A DNA stretch of 64,000 nucleotides from Dendrophyllia cribrosa (lineage: Eukaryota; Cnidaria; Anthozoa; Scleractinia; Dendrophylliidae). The notes under the pieces were generated by a model. It saw only the letters and a program-made list of their open reading frames with translations. It was not told the DNA's origin and searched no databases. The stretch is from contig JAJLRJ010000007.1 in the NCBI GenBank assembly GCA_024195265.1, forward strand, positions 12,680,828-12,744,827, written 5' to 3'. The position numbers and the translations under genes were made by a program. Below are positions 1-10,634 of the stretch, in pieces; the first letter of the stretch is position 1, and each line of letters opens with the position of its first letter.

Positions 1-378
1 GCAACCATGGATAGTCCCTAAACCAGGCGCTTTGAAAAGAGCGATTCTGCTTTCCAAAAGCAGTCTTTGGAAACTGGAAATTACTTGGTTGGTTTGGCGA
101 AATGATGTTGACTGCTGCCCTATTTCCCTCGTCTTTGCGATTGTGATGCTGTTCCACTTCACTAGCCACTCCTTCCGCAACTCCACGCGTGTCACTGTCC
201 TATAATGATGAAGGCGTGGTCTCTGCCTCTTGTGTAATGCCTGCTTCGTTCGTAGTTTTTAAGAAGTACTGTGCGATTGATTTCCCCCCCATGGTCTTAT
301 TGGATTTGTTTTCTCTAGACATTATTGTGGTGTTTTGAAAACTTTTCAGTCAAGTTCGGGGTGACTCACTGTACCCTC

Positions 379-1110
379 TTAGTAAAGCATGTCCATGTAA
401 TCCTCTAATTCTAGGATTCGTGCCTGTGCATCCGGGTGCTCCCTACTGATGTGCTGCAATTCAAATTCTGTTAAATGATGTCCCCGAATATCCAAGAGCA
501 CTGTACTGTTGCTGTACTTCAGCAATTCTATAATGCAGGGTGCAGAAAGAGCTGCCCTGTTGTGGGCAACATTCAAAATTTTAAGATGCTTGTGGCCTTT
601 AAAGTGCGACGCTCTGTAAGTTTCCTCAGTAATCTCTTGGCTATCTTGGAGAAGAAGAATTGATAACAGTGGGCATTTAAGCGCCAGCTGACTGAACAGT
701 GAGTTACTAACGCTGCAGTGGCTTAAATTCAAATAATGAACAAACTGAATGTTTAAACGTACAAACTCCAAAGGTACCGTTTCATTCCTGTACCCAATCC
801 AGGGTAAATCTAAAACATCAAGCTTGTTGCATCGCTTCAAAATGATACATAGGTCATTCCATTTTAAGTAGAGACACTACCTCAATAGTACTTCTCTCGT
901 ACCAGCATAAACAAACTTGTTGAGGATCTTCGAAGTTAGATTTCGTTGCCAGTTGAAATCAACTCTCTTCCAAACAACAGAAGTATAAACGATTTCGTTC
1001 CATCGCTTGCACACAAGACTTAATTTTCTTATTCGATCAGCAGACGTCAGCTTGCTAAATATCTGCCCAAGGACCAAATCCGGCAAAGAATTAATTATTG
1101 GTTTCGACAT
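379..1110 (-). pseudogene. F-box / leucine-rich-repeat protein with one in-frame stop
   Basis: Read on the minus strand, the ATG at 1108-1110 opens a 243-codon frame ending at 379. Residues about 8-52 form an F-box, the Skp1-binding module of SCF ubiquitin ligases (LPDLVLGQIFSKL, then LVCKRWNEIVYTSVVWKRVD). After codon 78 the frame carries three or four leucine-rich repeats (CNKLDVLDL, VHYLNLSHC, LKILNVAHN), the usual substrate-recognition part of FBXL-type receptors. Codon 78 is TAG (877-879). The frame continues open on both sides of it with no shift, and no short intron fits. Either this is a unitary pseudogene with a single nonsense mutation, or the stop is a sequencing error or allele. 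The larger frame begins at a TTG (1153-1155); I chose the ATG because the F-box follows it directly. The family assignment is fairly secure; the substrate is unknown. Confidence 0.72.
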
Positions 1111-2069
1111 GTGAGGAACTCCTCGCGCGCTATCTTTGAATAGCGTAGAAACCAATGCGCGCGCAATATTTTTGGTATCTACCGCTGATTGTTTACTAAC
1201 TGATTTATTTACTTAAATCTGTTTCTTTAAAACTTTGCTCATTTTGGTTTGTTTTTCCTTCTGTTAGTTTTCTTTTTTTATGTTTTATGGGTTTTTTAAT
1301 TTTTTATTTATTTTTACATTTTTATTTTTTGCTTGAAATTGCCCGGCTCCGCCGTGCCTGATTTCAGCCCAGGACGGTTTTCGGGAACAAGAGTGGAAAC
1401 CTTGCCGCCCAGTCACGTCGTTACTGATCATAGACCGATTCTTGGCGTTTTTTTTTTGTTTTCACGTTGATCACAATCAAGATGTTGTTGTAGGGAGGCA
1501 ACAGTTTCAAAACTGTAGTTGCAACCTAATCCTGTGTGACCTCGTGTACTACATTTTGTTTCCCCCGTTCCTTTCCTTTACTAACAAAGGTATCAGACCC
1601 CTTCCAACATTTATCTCTTTAATCCATTGCATTACTCGACAATCTCAAATATTGTTGGAATATATACAAGATGGTAAACACGACCAATTTTGTGCCAATT
1701 TTATTCAAAATTCTCTCGTTTTTTTTCGCTTTACGTTTTAAAAGCCGCTTTTAAAATCTAAAAAACCGGAAATTTTGCACAACTGAAAAAAAATTCTTAT
1801 GCGACCCAACTTGTACAGGTGTAATAAACATCATCTGTACTTCTTGTGCCATGAACATCTGCCAGTTCACGGGATTCTTACAGTGCAAGGACATTTTCCG
1901 TCCTTCGTGATTAGGATACTGACATGTAGATTGTTACAGTGCTTTCGGACATATTGTTAACTTCTCTATGTCGTCCAATGCAAGATTGAACTCTCCCGCC
2001 TTAGCTAGTATCAATTCGTATTCCGTCACTTTCGCGCTAAAGGTGACAACTCTTTAAGTAACAATGCGT
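1111..2069. other. No gene recognised
   Basis: This is AT-rich DNA upstream of the F-box gene, with T-rich low-complexity tracts around 1230-1330. I see no exon, RNA gene or clear inverted repeat. The promoter of the F-box gene should lie at its left edge, but no distinct element is visible. Confidence 0.4.
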
Positions 2070-2495
2070 GTAAGAACTAGGCAATCCTCTACTGTTCTGC
2101 GGCATTTTGCTTTCCCCACATAAGAATGTTTAGATTTTCGTACTGAGAATACATCAACCTATGGACAACATGGTTTGAAATAAAATTCACTGAAACTATA
2201 TTTAAAAGCGATGTTTCTTTTGTGTTACAAGATTTCATCCAATCGCGAGACTCCAAAACAATGGCCAAGAAAGACTTCAAATTTTCCATGTTTCCCACAT
2301 AGAATGTTTGTTACATTAAAACTCACAATAGTTTTCACTAAAAGGGAATCAATTAGTAAACTAGAGAGAAATAAATGCGCTTCCTGGTGAAGTTATGGTA
2401 GATTTTCATGTTTTAGCCAATGAGGTGGACGGTTTCCACAATATCACAATTAACACCTTTCTGCATTCCTTGCCGTTAGGTTGCCTAGTTCTTAC
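2070..2495. mobile_element. MITE with GTAAGAACTAGGCAA termini
   Basis: The terminal inverted repeat GTAAGAACTAGGCAA is at 2070-2084 and its complement at 2481-2495. The interior has no transposase. A related internal segment (TGTTCTGCGGCAT, then a ttTCCCACATA stretch) recurs near 32300, where it forms part of another nested element. Confidence 0.55.
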
Positions 2496-2540
2496 TAGGA
2501 CCATTTCTTAAATGATTTGTTACATTGGAAATGCACTGAA

Positions 2541-2924
2541 TAAAGCTGCTGTTGCACGTAACAATTTTTCGTGCAGCTTGTCTCGCAAAAAAAATTGTTG
2601 CAAGTTGCACGCACGCTTTTTACTTGTAACACTCCTTCATGCAACTAAAGTTTTTTTTTTTAAGTTGCATGAAGAGTTAAATTGTTTTCTACTTCTGCAA
2701 CAAATTTTTTCAAGTTGCACAACAAAAATACGTGTAACATGGCTCCTGCAACTTGTATCACCACACTCTTTAGTCAACAGATGCGTCATTTTTCAACTTA
2801 CGCAATTCTTTCGCGAGACAAGTTGCATGACAATTGAAACGTGTAACATTGTACGTGCAACTTGAAACAAATTTTTTTGCGAGACAAGTTGCAGGAAAAA
2901 TTGTTAGGTGTAACAGCAGTTTAA
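2541..2924. mobile_element. Foldback MITE with about 50-bp imperfect inverted ends
   Basis: The left end (CTGCTGTTGCACGTAACAAT, then a segment ending CTTGTCTCGCAA) is mirrored at 2875-2920. Further GTGCAACTTG-type segments repeat inside in both orientations, so the whole piece can fold on itself. Small overlapping ORFs here on both strands follow the repeat and are not genes. Confidence 0.6.
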
Positions 2925-3663
2925 GGGGAACCATTTCTTTTTTTCCTCGTGATTCTCCGCATGTTATTTTCCGACTTCCAAAAAAATGAACAAACAATCG
3001 GCCTATTCGGTGCGCTCGCCACGGTTATTGTTTATGGTAGGTATGCTCCGTTTCGATGTATGTGGTCAGCGACCTAGCAAAAACATCTACCGATTTCTAT
3101 AAAGGATGATAACTTGCTTATGTTGCCTCAAAATGCGGGGCAAAGTGTGCTAATTTACCGTCAATTGAGCAAATTTTAGCCGTATTGGTTGTTTCTTGAC
3201 CTACCAATGCATATGAAAGTCATACAATAAAAGATATCTAACTTGCCTTTGTTACAAACTTTAGGACGCAACATGAACGATGGAAATTTTGAATGAAAAT
3301 GTTGAAATCAATCTGCAATCATTTTGAAATTTCCTTTACGTCGAAAGTCAGAAAATAAAACTTATTAAAAAACTGGAAAACATGATCGCCGAGTGTTCTT
3401 ACGGCAAAACCAAAACATATGGTTGGTGAGCCGACAAAAAACTGGCCAGCGGTTTAGGAAAACATGGCGGACCGAGAATATAGAAATGTCTTGCTGTATG
3501 ACTGTTTTAATGAAACTCATCCAGCGATTCCATTCAGATGACATTGGTTGAGAAACTTTGATCTTCTTGCCTGAAAAAATTATACGGTAAAAAAAAACGT
3601 ATTTCTTGTTTTATTACTGGCATTCGTTCACCAAATGTCCGATGAAAAATATGGCCGTGTTTA
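2925..3663. other. No gene recognised
   Basis: Unique-looking AT-rich sequence. I find no supported exon, RNA gene or repeat structure. Confidence 0.4.
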
Positions 3664-4411
3664 TGCACCAATTAATTCCGGCTGTTACCATCCCCCCCCC
3701 CCACCCCGGGCCAACCCCCGGGAATTTGTGTTTTTTTTTCGTGGAACTACAAATTCCCCGCCCCCGAGCTGCCAGAAACTACAAATTCCCCACCCCTGGG
3801 CAACAGAAAAGCAAAAAAAATTACAAAAGTTAAAGAAACATATATTAAAAGCACGTTTAATAATGTAACATCATTAATAACGTAACATCAGATCACCGAA
3901 AAGAAAGTTGCTGGCTCTGTGAAAGTTCTAACAAAACGTCTATGAATCAGAATGTATAAAGACATATTTTACGTTGTTTCGTGACCTTTCTTTGATCGGA
4001 TCGATGCACGACTTTGGACTATCGGAAATTTCTGCTTATGCGTCAGCAGCCTGATGCTGTGCTTTGTTTTTTCGTGCCCTTGTCAACTTTGCTTTTGCAG
4101 CTCCTCGCCTCAAAGCCTACGTTGAAATACACATCAAGAAGTGTTTCTTACCTTCAAAAAAATTCTTTAACTTTGCAATACCTTGGTTTTCAAGCCAATC
4201 GCCCACAAAAGTAGTCGGTTTCCCGGAGAATTCTTCCATTGTTTACTGACACGGCGACCGCATGGATCTGGCGATCGGTCAAGTTGTCCCCGCCCCCAAC
4301 TCCCGGGGCAACACGTTGTTGTACAAAATCCCCGCCCCAGGGACATAGGGCCTTACAAATCCCCGGGGTATGCCCGGGGAGGATGGTAACAGCCGGAATT
4401 GATTGATGCAT
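3664..4411. mobile_element. Non-autonomous inverted-repeat element with C-rich subterminal blocks
   Basis: The ends are near-perfect complements. The left end carries CCGGCTGTTACCATCC (to about 3694); the right begins GGATGGTAACAGCCGG at 4381 and runs to 4411. Both ends carry C/G-rich subterminal blocks (around 3692-3800 and 4280-4385) with repeated ACAAATTCCCC-like words. No transposase is seen. Short ORFs in the block are low-complexity. Confidence 0.6.
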
Positions 4412-4544
4412 TAGCTGAGTAGCACAAGTTTAGCCCTCACTTGCGGACCAACAACTGGATGACGGCTAAATGTTTTAACATATTTTAGTAGCCGATAGAA
4501 GGAACTTTCCCTTGATATGCAGGAAAGCCTGGGAGAATTTCAAG

Positions 4545-4880
4545 TCCAAATCATACCGTCCAGAAGGACGTCGGACACCTTATTGAGACTTATATAACGG
4601 AGTAACTGGTTAGCTTTCAGTTGTGGTTGGAGGTAGCAGTTTATATAGTTAAATTTAGGACTAAGCATTGAACCCGAGAAGCTAGGTGGTACAGTGGTAC
4701 GGTAGGCTATGTAAGCCTAAGCCTAGATGAGGTCACAGGTTCAATCCTGAGTGGGGATTTTAGATTTTCTTTTTTACACTTAAAAAATCTATTGAAAATA
4801 AAATTATAAGTGTCGACATTGCGTTATATAAGTCTCAATAAGGTGTCCGACGTCCTTCTGGACGGTATGATTTAGGCACA
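4545..4880. mobile_element. Composite hairpin element with a tRNA-like core, copy 1
   Basis: Arms containing ATACCGTCCAGAAGGACGTC at about 4554 and the complement ending near 4870 enclose a core. The core has RNA polymerase III-like boxes: A-box-like TGGTACAGTGG at 4687-4697 and B-box-like GGTTCAATCC at 4738-4747. A second copy in the opposite orientation is at 48040-48365. The core may be a tRNA-derived SINE head captured between inverted repeats, or a decayed tRNA; neither is proven. Confidence 0.55.
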
Positions 4881-4918
4881 GCACTGTGAGAACGAACCAC
4901 TTTTGAAAATTTTCCCCC

Positions 4919-5516
4919 TGAATTTTATGAGGGGTTCATTAGGGTCATAATTCCAATGCAAATTCTGTTATGATGTAGTATTGAATTATATTCGGGTAAG
5001 CTCTGCTGAATTATGTTTTGGCATTTTACATTATGTTTTCCATTTTCGAATTATGTTTTGGCATTTTACGTTATGTTTTCCGTTTTCGAATTATGTTTTG
5101 GCATTTTACATTATGTTTTCCATTTTCGAATTATGTTTTGGCATTTTACATTATGTTTTCCGTTTTCGAGTTATGTTTTGGTTCAGTTACATATGGTGAT
5201 CCATTTTCGAATTATGTTTTGGCATTTTACATTATGTTTTTCATTTTCGAATTGTTTTGGCATTTTACATTGTTATCCATTATATCCGGTAAACCTCTAC
5301 ATTATGGCGCGCCATGTAAATTATGTTTTGGCATTTTACATTATGTTTTTGATATCTGGAATGCTATATGATATTCTGCTTGCTTTGAATTATGTTCGGC
5401 TGATGGAATGGTGCCAAAACATAATTCAGCGGCTTACCCGAATATAATTCAGTACTACATCATAACAGAATTTGCATTGGAATTATGACCCTAATAACCC
5501 CTCATAGAATTTGGGT
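4919..5516. mobile_element. Foldback element with about 100-bp terminal repeats and an internal 40-bp tandem array
   Basis: The left arm (ATTTTATGAGGGGTTCATTA onward to about 5017) is complementary to 5410-5516. Between the arms lies a minisatellite (about 5012-5235) with a 40-bp unit of the form TTATGTTTTGGCATTTTACA followed by TTATGTTTTCCATTTTCGAA. The open frames in this stretch are translations of the array, so I do not call them genes. Confidence 0.75.
5012..5235. repeat. 40-bp minisatellite inside the foldback element
   Basis: About five to six head-to-tail units of 40 bp, each itself made of two similar half-units (TTATGTTTTGGCATTTTACA and TTATGTTTTCCATTTTCGAA). Degenerate remnants continue to about 5350. 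Confidence 0.75.
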
Positions 5517-5610
5517 TAAATCGCATGTTGCGATATAAGTGCCCAAAATCGATAAACTTTGTATCCTCGGTTTTATTATACTAAAGTGCTTATGATTACA
5601 ATTGGTCTGG

Positions 5611-6780
5611 TTATTACTGTGCGAATCCAAAAACCGTGAACACTTTGATTTGATTTTGACATTTCCCATTGTGCCGCAACCAATCAGAAGCGACTCGAAA
5701 CCGCAAGAAACCCAAACAAACGGTTAGTGAACGACACAAACTGTAATCAGTACTCACTTTTGAGCATAGTAGCTGATATATCGTCTCAATATTTGAAGCA
5801 GCAAACTTCTATTCTCTTTTGCAGTTATACCGTTGTAAAATTTAAATTTTTGTTCTTTCTGCTTTCGCGGTTGATTGGTTTGTGCGCGATCTACAACGGT
5901 CATGTCACGCCGTACAAAGCTTTCCCCCGTGACATTTCGTTGAGAAAAAATCGCCCAAACGGCCAAGGTTCGATTCGAAAGTTAAGAAATTCAAAGCCTA
6001 TAGAAACAAAAGAAACAAAAAACAGCGGGTCAGGTCATGAAACTTTATTAAAATAATTGCAGGAGGCGATTATTTTTCGATCCACAGAAACCCTCATCTC
6101 TGCCCTCATCTGGTGTTCTGTGATTATATAAAGATATCATCAATATTCTCGCCTTTAATTTTGCAAGGCCGTATTGCAATTAGCCACACACGGCAAAGTA
6201 GCTAGCTGCTGATCAGCAAGAGATCAAAGCAAAAGAAACGTTGTCTTGTAGCTGTAAAACTTACCGTGCTGGGAATAAAAGTTGACAAGTTTACGACAAG
6301 TTAGCGGTACTGTAGTTACATTCTTTCATATTTGCATGCCGTATTATATAAAGTTAACACTTTCATTCGCCGAAACAGCCGATTTTGTCCTCGCTCAGTA
6401 GCTTTTTCGAAAATTCAATTTTTCCAGGGAAACTAATCCTCTGGAACTGTCATGTGTTATTGTCCGGCTTTTTCGATGAATGCGACAACTGAGCATGAGA
6501 CAAACTTATAGCTAAACGTCTGTCTGGTTTTTAGCCGTTACAGTAAAATCGCTCAGATTTCTGCTTCATTTACAAAGAAAATCGGAAGGTAAACTAGCAA
6601 TAAAAAAACTACAGCGAGGCGGCGACGATTCTTTTGCAAGGAAACAGAGAAGCGTGGTTTCGTGACTAACCGTTTGTTTGGGTTTCTTGCGGTTTCGAGT
6701 CGCTTCTGATTGGTTGCTGCACAATGGGAAATGTCAAAATCAAATCAAAGTGTTCACGGTTTTTGGATTCGCACAGTAAG
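5611..6780. mobile_element. Non-autonomous DNA transposon, about 110-bp terminal inverted repeats
   Basis: The ends are CTGTGCGAATCC (near 5618) and GGATTCGCACAG (near 6778), flanked by TA. The inverted similarity runs through GTGAACACTTTGATTTGATT and further inward to the CCGTTTGTTTGGGTTTCTTG segment at about 6670. The 1-kb interior has no transposase-like frame. Confidence 0.65.
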
Positions 6781-7208
6781 ATAAAGGGTCACTGTTTATG
6801 GCTAGCGAATTTGAAGGTTTCAAGTGAACCGTTTTGTCCAGAGCGAGTAGCTGTAGTTTTGGCAAAATTCACGATTTCGTCACTGAATTTCGAAGATAGT
6901 AGGGGGCGCGGAAAGTTTACGGCAACAATTTTTTATAAAGAAATTTATTAATTTCCCTTTGAAGCCACTGTAGGGGCAACAGTTGGCGGCTTGACACATC
7001 TGACCTATTTCTGTTCCCTCAATGAAAGTTCGTCGCTGAGCATTTTTTGGCGTAAAGAAGATTTTTATTTACAAAACTCCGAAGAACAATTCTTAAAATG
7101 CCAGTTTGCTGGTACTAAAAGATAAATTTTCACCGAAAGTGAAGAAAATTTCCTATGAAGTCCAAGCGACTGAATTCTCTGAGCGGGGTCGTAGCTGTCC
7201 AAACAATA

Positions 7209-7574
7209 GGGAGCTTAAGCAACCACGACGGCGACGGCAGCGAGAACGGCACAAAACAATAGGCTTAATGAGCGAAAACAATGCCCCTGCACGTGCGTTT
7301 TACATTTTGGTACATTTCTTTGCCGATCCCTGCAAAACAACAACGTCAAATGATCAAATTGTAGGTTTTGTGGAGAACGTGAACACACGACGGTTAATTT
7401 TCCTTTCTCCATTTGAACCGGGAAGCCATCCCTTCAAATTCAGCTCCTGGACAATCCAGTCACATTAGATAAACTAAATAAATTGGAACAACTGCAAAGT
7501 AGTTTAAAATATGGCGAATCCTTTTTTCAAGTGACGTTTTCCTTAGCGTTGCCGTCGTCGTTGCTTAAGCTCCC
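7209..7574. mobile_element. MITE with GGGAGCTTAAGCAAC termini and TA target duplication
   Basis: The left end GGGAGCTTAAGCAACCACGA and the right end TCGTTGCTTAAGCTCCC are inverted. TA flanks both sides (7207-7208 and 7575-7576). Removing it restores the terminal repeat of the surrounding element, which supports a true insertion. Confidence 0.7.
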
Positions 7575-7636
7575 TAATGTCTGTGATTGGCGAACGATAC
7601 AATAGCCCCGCCAATTTCGATATATTAAAATTCCGG

Positions 7637-7851
7637 GAATAAGTTCGTGTTCCAGTATCCTGTGTGATGCCTAGTGATGTTAGATGATGTCTAGTTCCAT
7701 TAGATGATTTCTAGGGAAGTTGATTAGGTCTAGCAACGTGCGATGATGTGTAGTGATGTTCCATGACGGGTGGTTAGGATTGGTGGTGGTTTAGGGGACA
7801 ACATTGTTATTGATTTTCAATTTGGTGTACTGTAACACGAACTTATTACCC
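7637..7851. mobile_element. About 215-bp MITE, copy 1 of 2
   Basis: Termini GGAATAAGTTCGTGTTCCAG and ACACGAACTTATTACC are inverted. The interior (TGATGCCTAGTGATG and similar ATGATG-rich words) is nearly identical to the copy at 8078-8291 in the same orientation. Confidence 0.7.
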
Positions 7852-8077
7852 AAATTCCTGCTATCATTCCCCTAAGCCTCGTAGTGATGTCTTTTGTTTC
7901 AAGTTGAATTTTAATATATCGAAATTGGGCTATTGATATATCACTTGTACAATGCCCCTATCCCTTAATCCCTATGCTATCGGGACAAATCTATTGTTTT
8001 CTTAGCGAATCACAGACATCGTTTGGACAAAGTGCAGCAATTCTCTGAAACCAACAGCAGCCAACGGTTGCGTATTT

Positions 8078-8291
8078 CGGGGAATAAGTTCGTGTTCCAG
8101 TATCCTGTATGATGCCTAGTGATGTTGGATGATGTCTAGTTCCATTAGATGATTTCTAGGGAAGTTGATTAGGTCTAGCAACGTGCGATGATGTGTAGTG
8201 ATGTTCCATGACGGGTGGTTAGGATTGGTGGTGGTTTAGGGGACAACATTGTTAATTCAATTTGGTGTACTGGAACACGAACTTATTACCG
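8078..8291. mobile_element. About 215-bp MITE, copy 2 of 2
   Basis: Nearly identical to 7637-7851, with a few-base deletion near the right end. The two sit about 230 bp apart in direct orientation and could recombine. Confidence 0.7.
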
Positions 8292-9081
8292 TATTTAGAC
8301 TGATGTCAGTAAATAAACCAATCAAAATTCTTTATTTCGAATGAGGCCATCGTTGGAAGATTCCAATAATCAATTTAAAACGAATTTTGACGGCAATAAT
8401 GCAATCCGTTCCCGATTAATGAAAGTCATTCCCAAATAAATGAGTATTTTGACTGTAATTAATTAACTGAAATTGTATCTACTGCTGTAATTGGAAGGTA
8501 TGAAATAAAATTGTTGTTGTTGTTGTTGAGCCCGATGTATTTCTCAGTAAGTCGGGGGAACGTGTAAAATTAACATGCACACACAACGATATATATAAAT
8601 GCATTTTCATTCGAAAGTGTGACTCGAACGTCGAACTTGAACCGCCTGCTGAACTTGAATTATTTCCGTTAAATTCGACACGGCAAAAGTGCGACGTTTG
8701 AACATGGCCAAATAATTAAACTGTGTTTAATGCGACTACTTAATTTCAGAAATTAAACTACCTTCGTTTCAATAATTTTCTGATTTTATCCAATGCTTGA
8801 ATGAGCTTCGAGCTTCGTTGATAAACGCAAAATCAGTACTTTGACCCCGGTTGAAACAAATCAGACTATTAATCGACTTCTAATTTGTGCAATATAAAGC
8901 TTTAAGCCTGGTTTTCACTGGGACAAAGCATACGCATATTAAAGCTAAACATAACAATTTGCGTCAAGTGAAAACGGGCCCGTTTTCGCTGGACATATTA
9001 AAAGCGCTGTTATGCTTCCGCTTCTGCTTTAATATGTCGCTAGTGAAACCCAGGCTTCATTGAAAACAAAATGTAACTTAC
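8292..9081. other. Remnant intron of membrane-protein copy C with a LINE-like tail
   Basis: From about 8530 to 9081 the sequence matches the intron of copy B (12480-13369) and, inverted, that of copy A. Around 8440-8527 sits an extra segment ending in (TTG)n, absent from copy B. It resembles the 3' end of a 5'-truncated LINE. No last exon is present. Confidence 0.55.
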
Positions 9082-9132
9082 TCGGACCCTGATTTGGCCA
9101 TCGATAAACTGTGTAGCTCCTTCTTCATCCAT
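9082..9132 (-). pseudogene. Orphan first exon, third copy of the multi-pass membrane-protein gene (copy C)
   Basis: On the minus strand, ATG at 9130-9132 opens a 17-codon exon reading MDEEGATQFIDGQIRVR and ends at a GTAAGT donor (phase 0). It is the homologue of the first exons of copy B (13370-13420) and copy A (26362-26412), with matching upstream sequence. No homologue of the 270-codon last exon lies downstream within the window. The copy therefore appears truncated, or its last exon lies beyond position 1; the latter would require the F-box locus to sit inside its intron. Five substitutions in 17 residues against copy A suggest relaxed constraint. Confidence 0.6.
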
Positions 9133-9569
9133 AATGTAACCCACAACCACAAACTGTCGAATAACCGATAGACCCCAGTACAACGTGGCACTATTACTTC
9201 CGTGTAAAACGGAAGTGCTACAGGCTCCTTTCGATACATTAAATATTCAGAGAACACCGTGAAAAAAAAGGAAATGAATGAACGCTTTTATTTATTCCCT
9301 TTCTTTTATATGTCATCTAGTTCTTGCTATCGAGTTTAACATGTTTAAGCTGATATCGAAAGAAGCCTTGTTACTCGTGGCGTAGGCGACGAGTTATGTC
9401 TTGGGCTCTGAATTTTTTTTTGTGTGTGTGTCACGTTAGTGCATGCAAATTTATGCACTCATATTTTAGTTTAGACGAGAAATACATACTGCAAAATCTC
9501 TCCGTGTGTTGACTTGAGAAGCAGAAGGAAAAATTACAAAGTTTTCAAGTTGGGCAATGCAAGGCGTTC

Positions 9570-9637
9570 TTTAGTCTCCTACGCAGCCGTTATTAAGGCT
9601 CGTCACGGAACGGCTAATAACGGCTGCGTAGGAGACT
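9570..9637. mobile_element. 68-bp hairpin MITE with 8-bp target duplication
   Basis: AGTCTCCTACGCAGCCGTTA at the left is mirrored at the right end. AGGCGTTC is duplicated on both sides (9562-9569 and 9638-9645). The paralogous segment near 25922-25945 has a single copy of this 8-mer and no hairpin, an exact empty site. Relatives sit near 20772 and 29238. Confidence 0.8.
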
Positions 9638-9729
9638 AGGCGTTCGTGGATGGATAGGACCATTTGAAATTGAATGTGTTCGCCGCTTATTACAGAGGGA
9701 TTTTTGTTCCAGCAAGTTTTGTGTTTTAG

Positions 9730-9990
9730 GGACCGTTCATTTTTTATGAGGTAGGGGGAGGGGGGCTGGTGGGATTTGAAGGAGTATTATTTGGAAATTG
9801 AAAGACCCCCCTCAGCTTTCCAGTTTTTCACATGACCCTCCTCATAAGGGTAACTTTTTTTGGATGACCCCCCCCCCCGCCTCGCCCCCCCCCCCCACCC
9901 AAAAAAAAAACACAGCTGGTGTTATAAACAGGTACGTTTATAGCGTTATCTTGCTATTATTTTTAACTGTTATTGTTTTTAACTGCCAAT
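9730..9990. repeat. Dispersed C-rich repeat (GGGACCGTTCATTTTTTATG type)
   Basis: Begins with GGGACCGTTCATTTTTTATG and contains long C runs and CTCATAAGGG-type words. I infer a dispersed element from its composition and lack of coding; boundaries are uncertain. Confidence 0.35.
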
Positions 9991-10076
9991 GAACATGATT
10001 ACAATAAAATATTTTTTGAAATGTGCTTGTTATGAGATGAATATTTACAAATGCATAGAAAGCTGCTTTTTACAAA

Positions 10077-10634
10077 TTAAAAGAATGAAAAGTCAATTTC
10101 GAATCTCCTAGTAATGGCTCGTCCTGAGCGTGTTGTGGCAGGCCTCTCGTCAGCTTCTTCCTCGTCTGCAGCGATGAACGCAAGAATAACATCACCTGAG
10201 CCATCTTCCCCAAAGCCCACGGCATCACTGTCATACTCATTGCTGTCAAGGTCACTTTCATCCGTGTCGCTGCTTTCCCCACTGTTGTCATTTTCAGTCG
10301 ATTCCATGTCGTCTCTCATCCCGATTTGACCAGTTGCTCCTGGTCCATGATGTTTTAAATATTTGTTTAACTCAGGCACACGGAGCTTTAGTTTCAGTTT
10401 GGCTACATCCTCACACAGATCAGCCCAAGGATAATCCTCATATGACTTTTCTTTTGCCTCTATCCTGCTTTCCCTTGCCCTCTCCTCTGCTCTCTTCTTA
10501 TTTTTAAACTCCATCACCTTGAGACGCTGAATACAATCAATCACAAACTTCCACTTGACAATGAATTTATCTGCAAATACAGCAAAATTTAAAAGATCAT
10601 GACACCAGGCTCTTTCAGGCCAATGGCATTACCC
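10077..10634 (-). CDS. Uncharacterised protein C-terminal exon, charged and acidic (possibly transposon-related)
   Basis: The minus-strand frame is open from about 10634 to a stop at 10077. It encodes a lysine/arginine/glutamate-rich helical segment (FKNKKRAEERARESRIEAKE). This is followed by a compact stretch with PWADLCEDVAKLKLKL and ELNKYLKHHG, then an acidic Ser/Asp/Glu tail and a basic end (TTRSGRAITRR). The style suggests a nuclear protein tail. I do not recognise the family with certainty; similar tails occur in lineage-specific cnidarian proteins that may derive from transposases. The frame opens mid-domain with no convincing start (10544 is only a GTG), so it is the last exon of a longer gene or a fragment. 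Just upstream another frame reads HIEIAREFLAKLQGNAIGLK up to about 10600, which could be the preceding part separated by a frameshift. Confidence 0.4.

Larger units (their letters stand above)
7197..8028. mobile_element. Outer element of a nested MITE cluster
   Basis: The left boundary GTCCAAAC (7197-7204) plus the continuation after the inner MITE (TGTCTGTGATTGGCGAA from about 7579) is the complement of 8005-8028. Further inward, CAATTTCGATATATTAAAAT (near 7612) is mirrored at 7908-7928. It carries two inner insertions, 7209-7574 and 7637-7851. No gene is present. Confidence 0.5.

Noticed and set aside
4981..5447. Three overlapping ORFs rich in Phe, Cys and Met
   Set aside because: Translations of the 40-bp tandem array within a foldback element.
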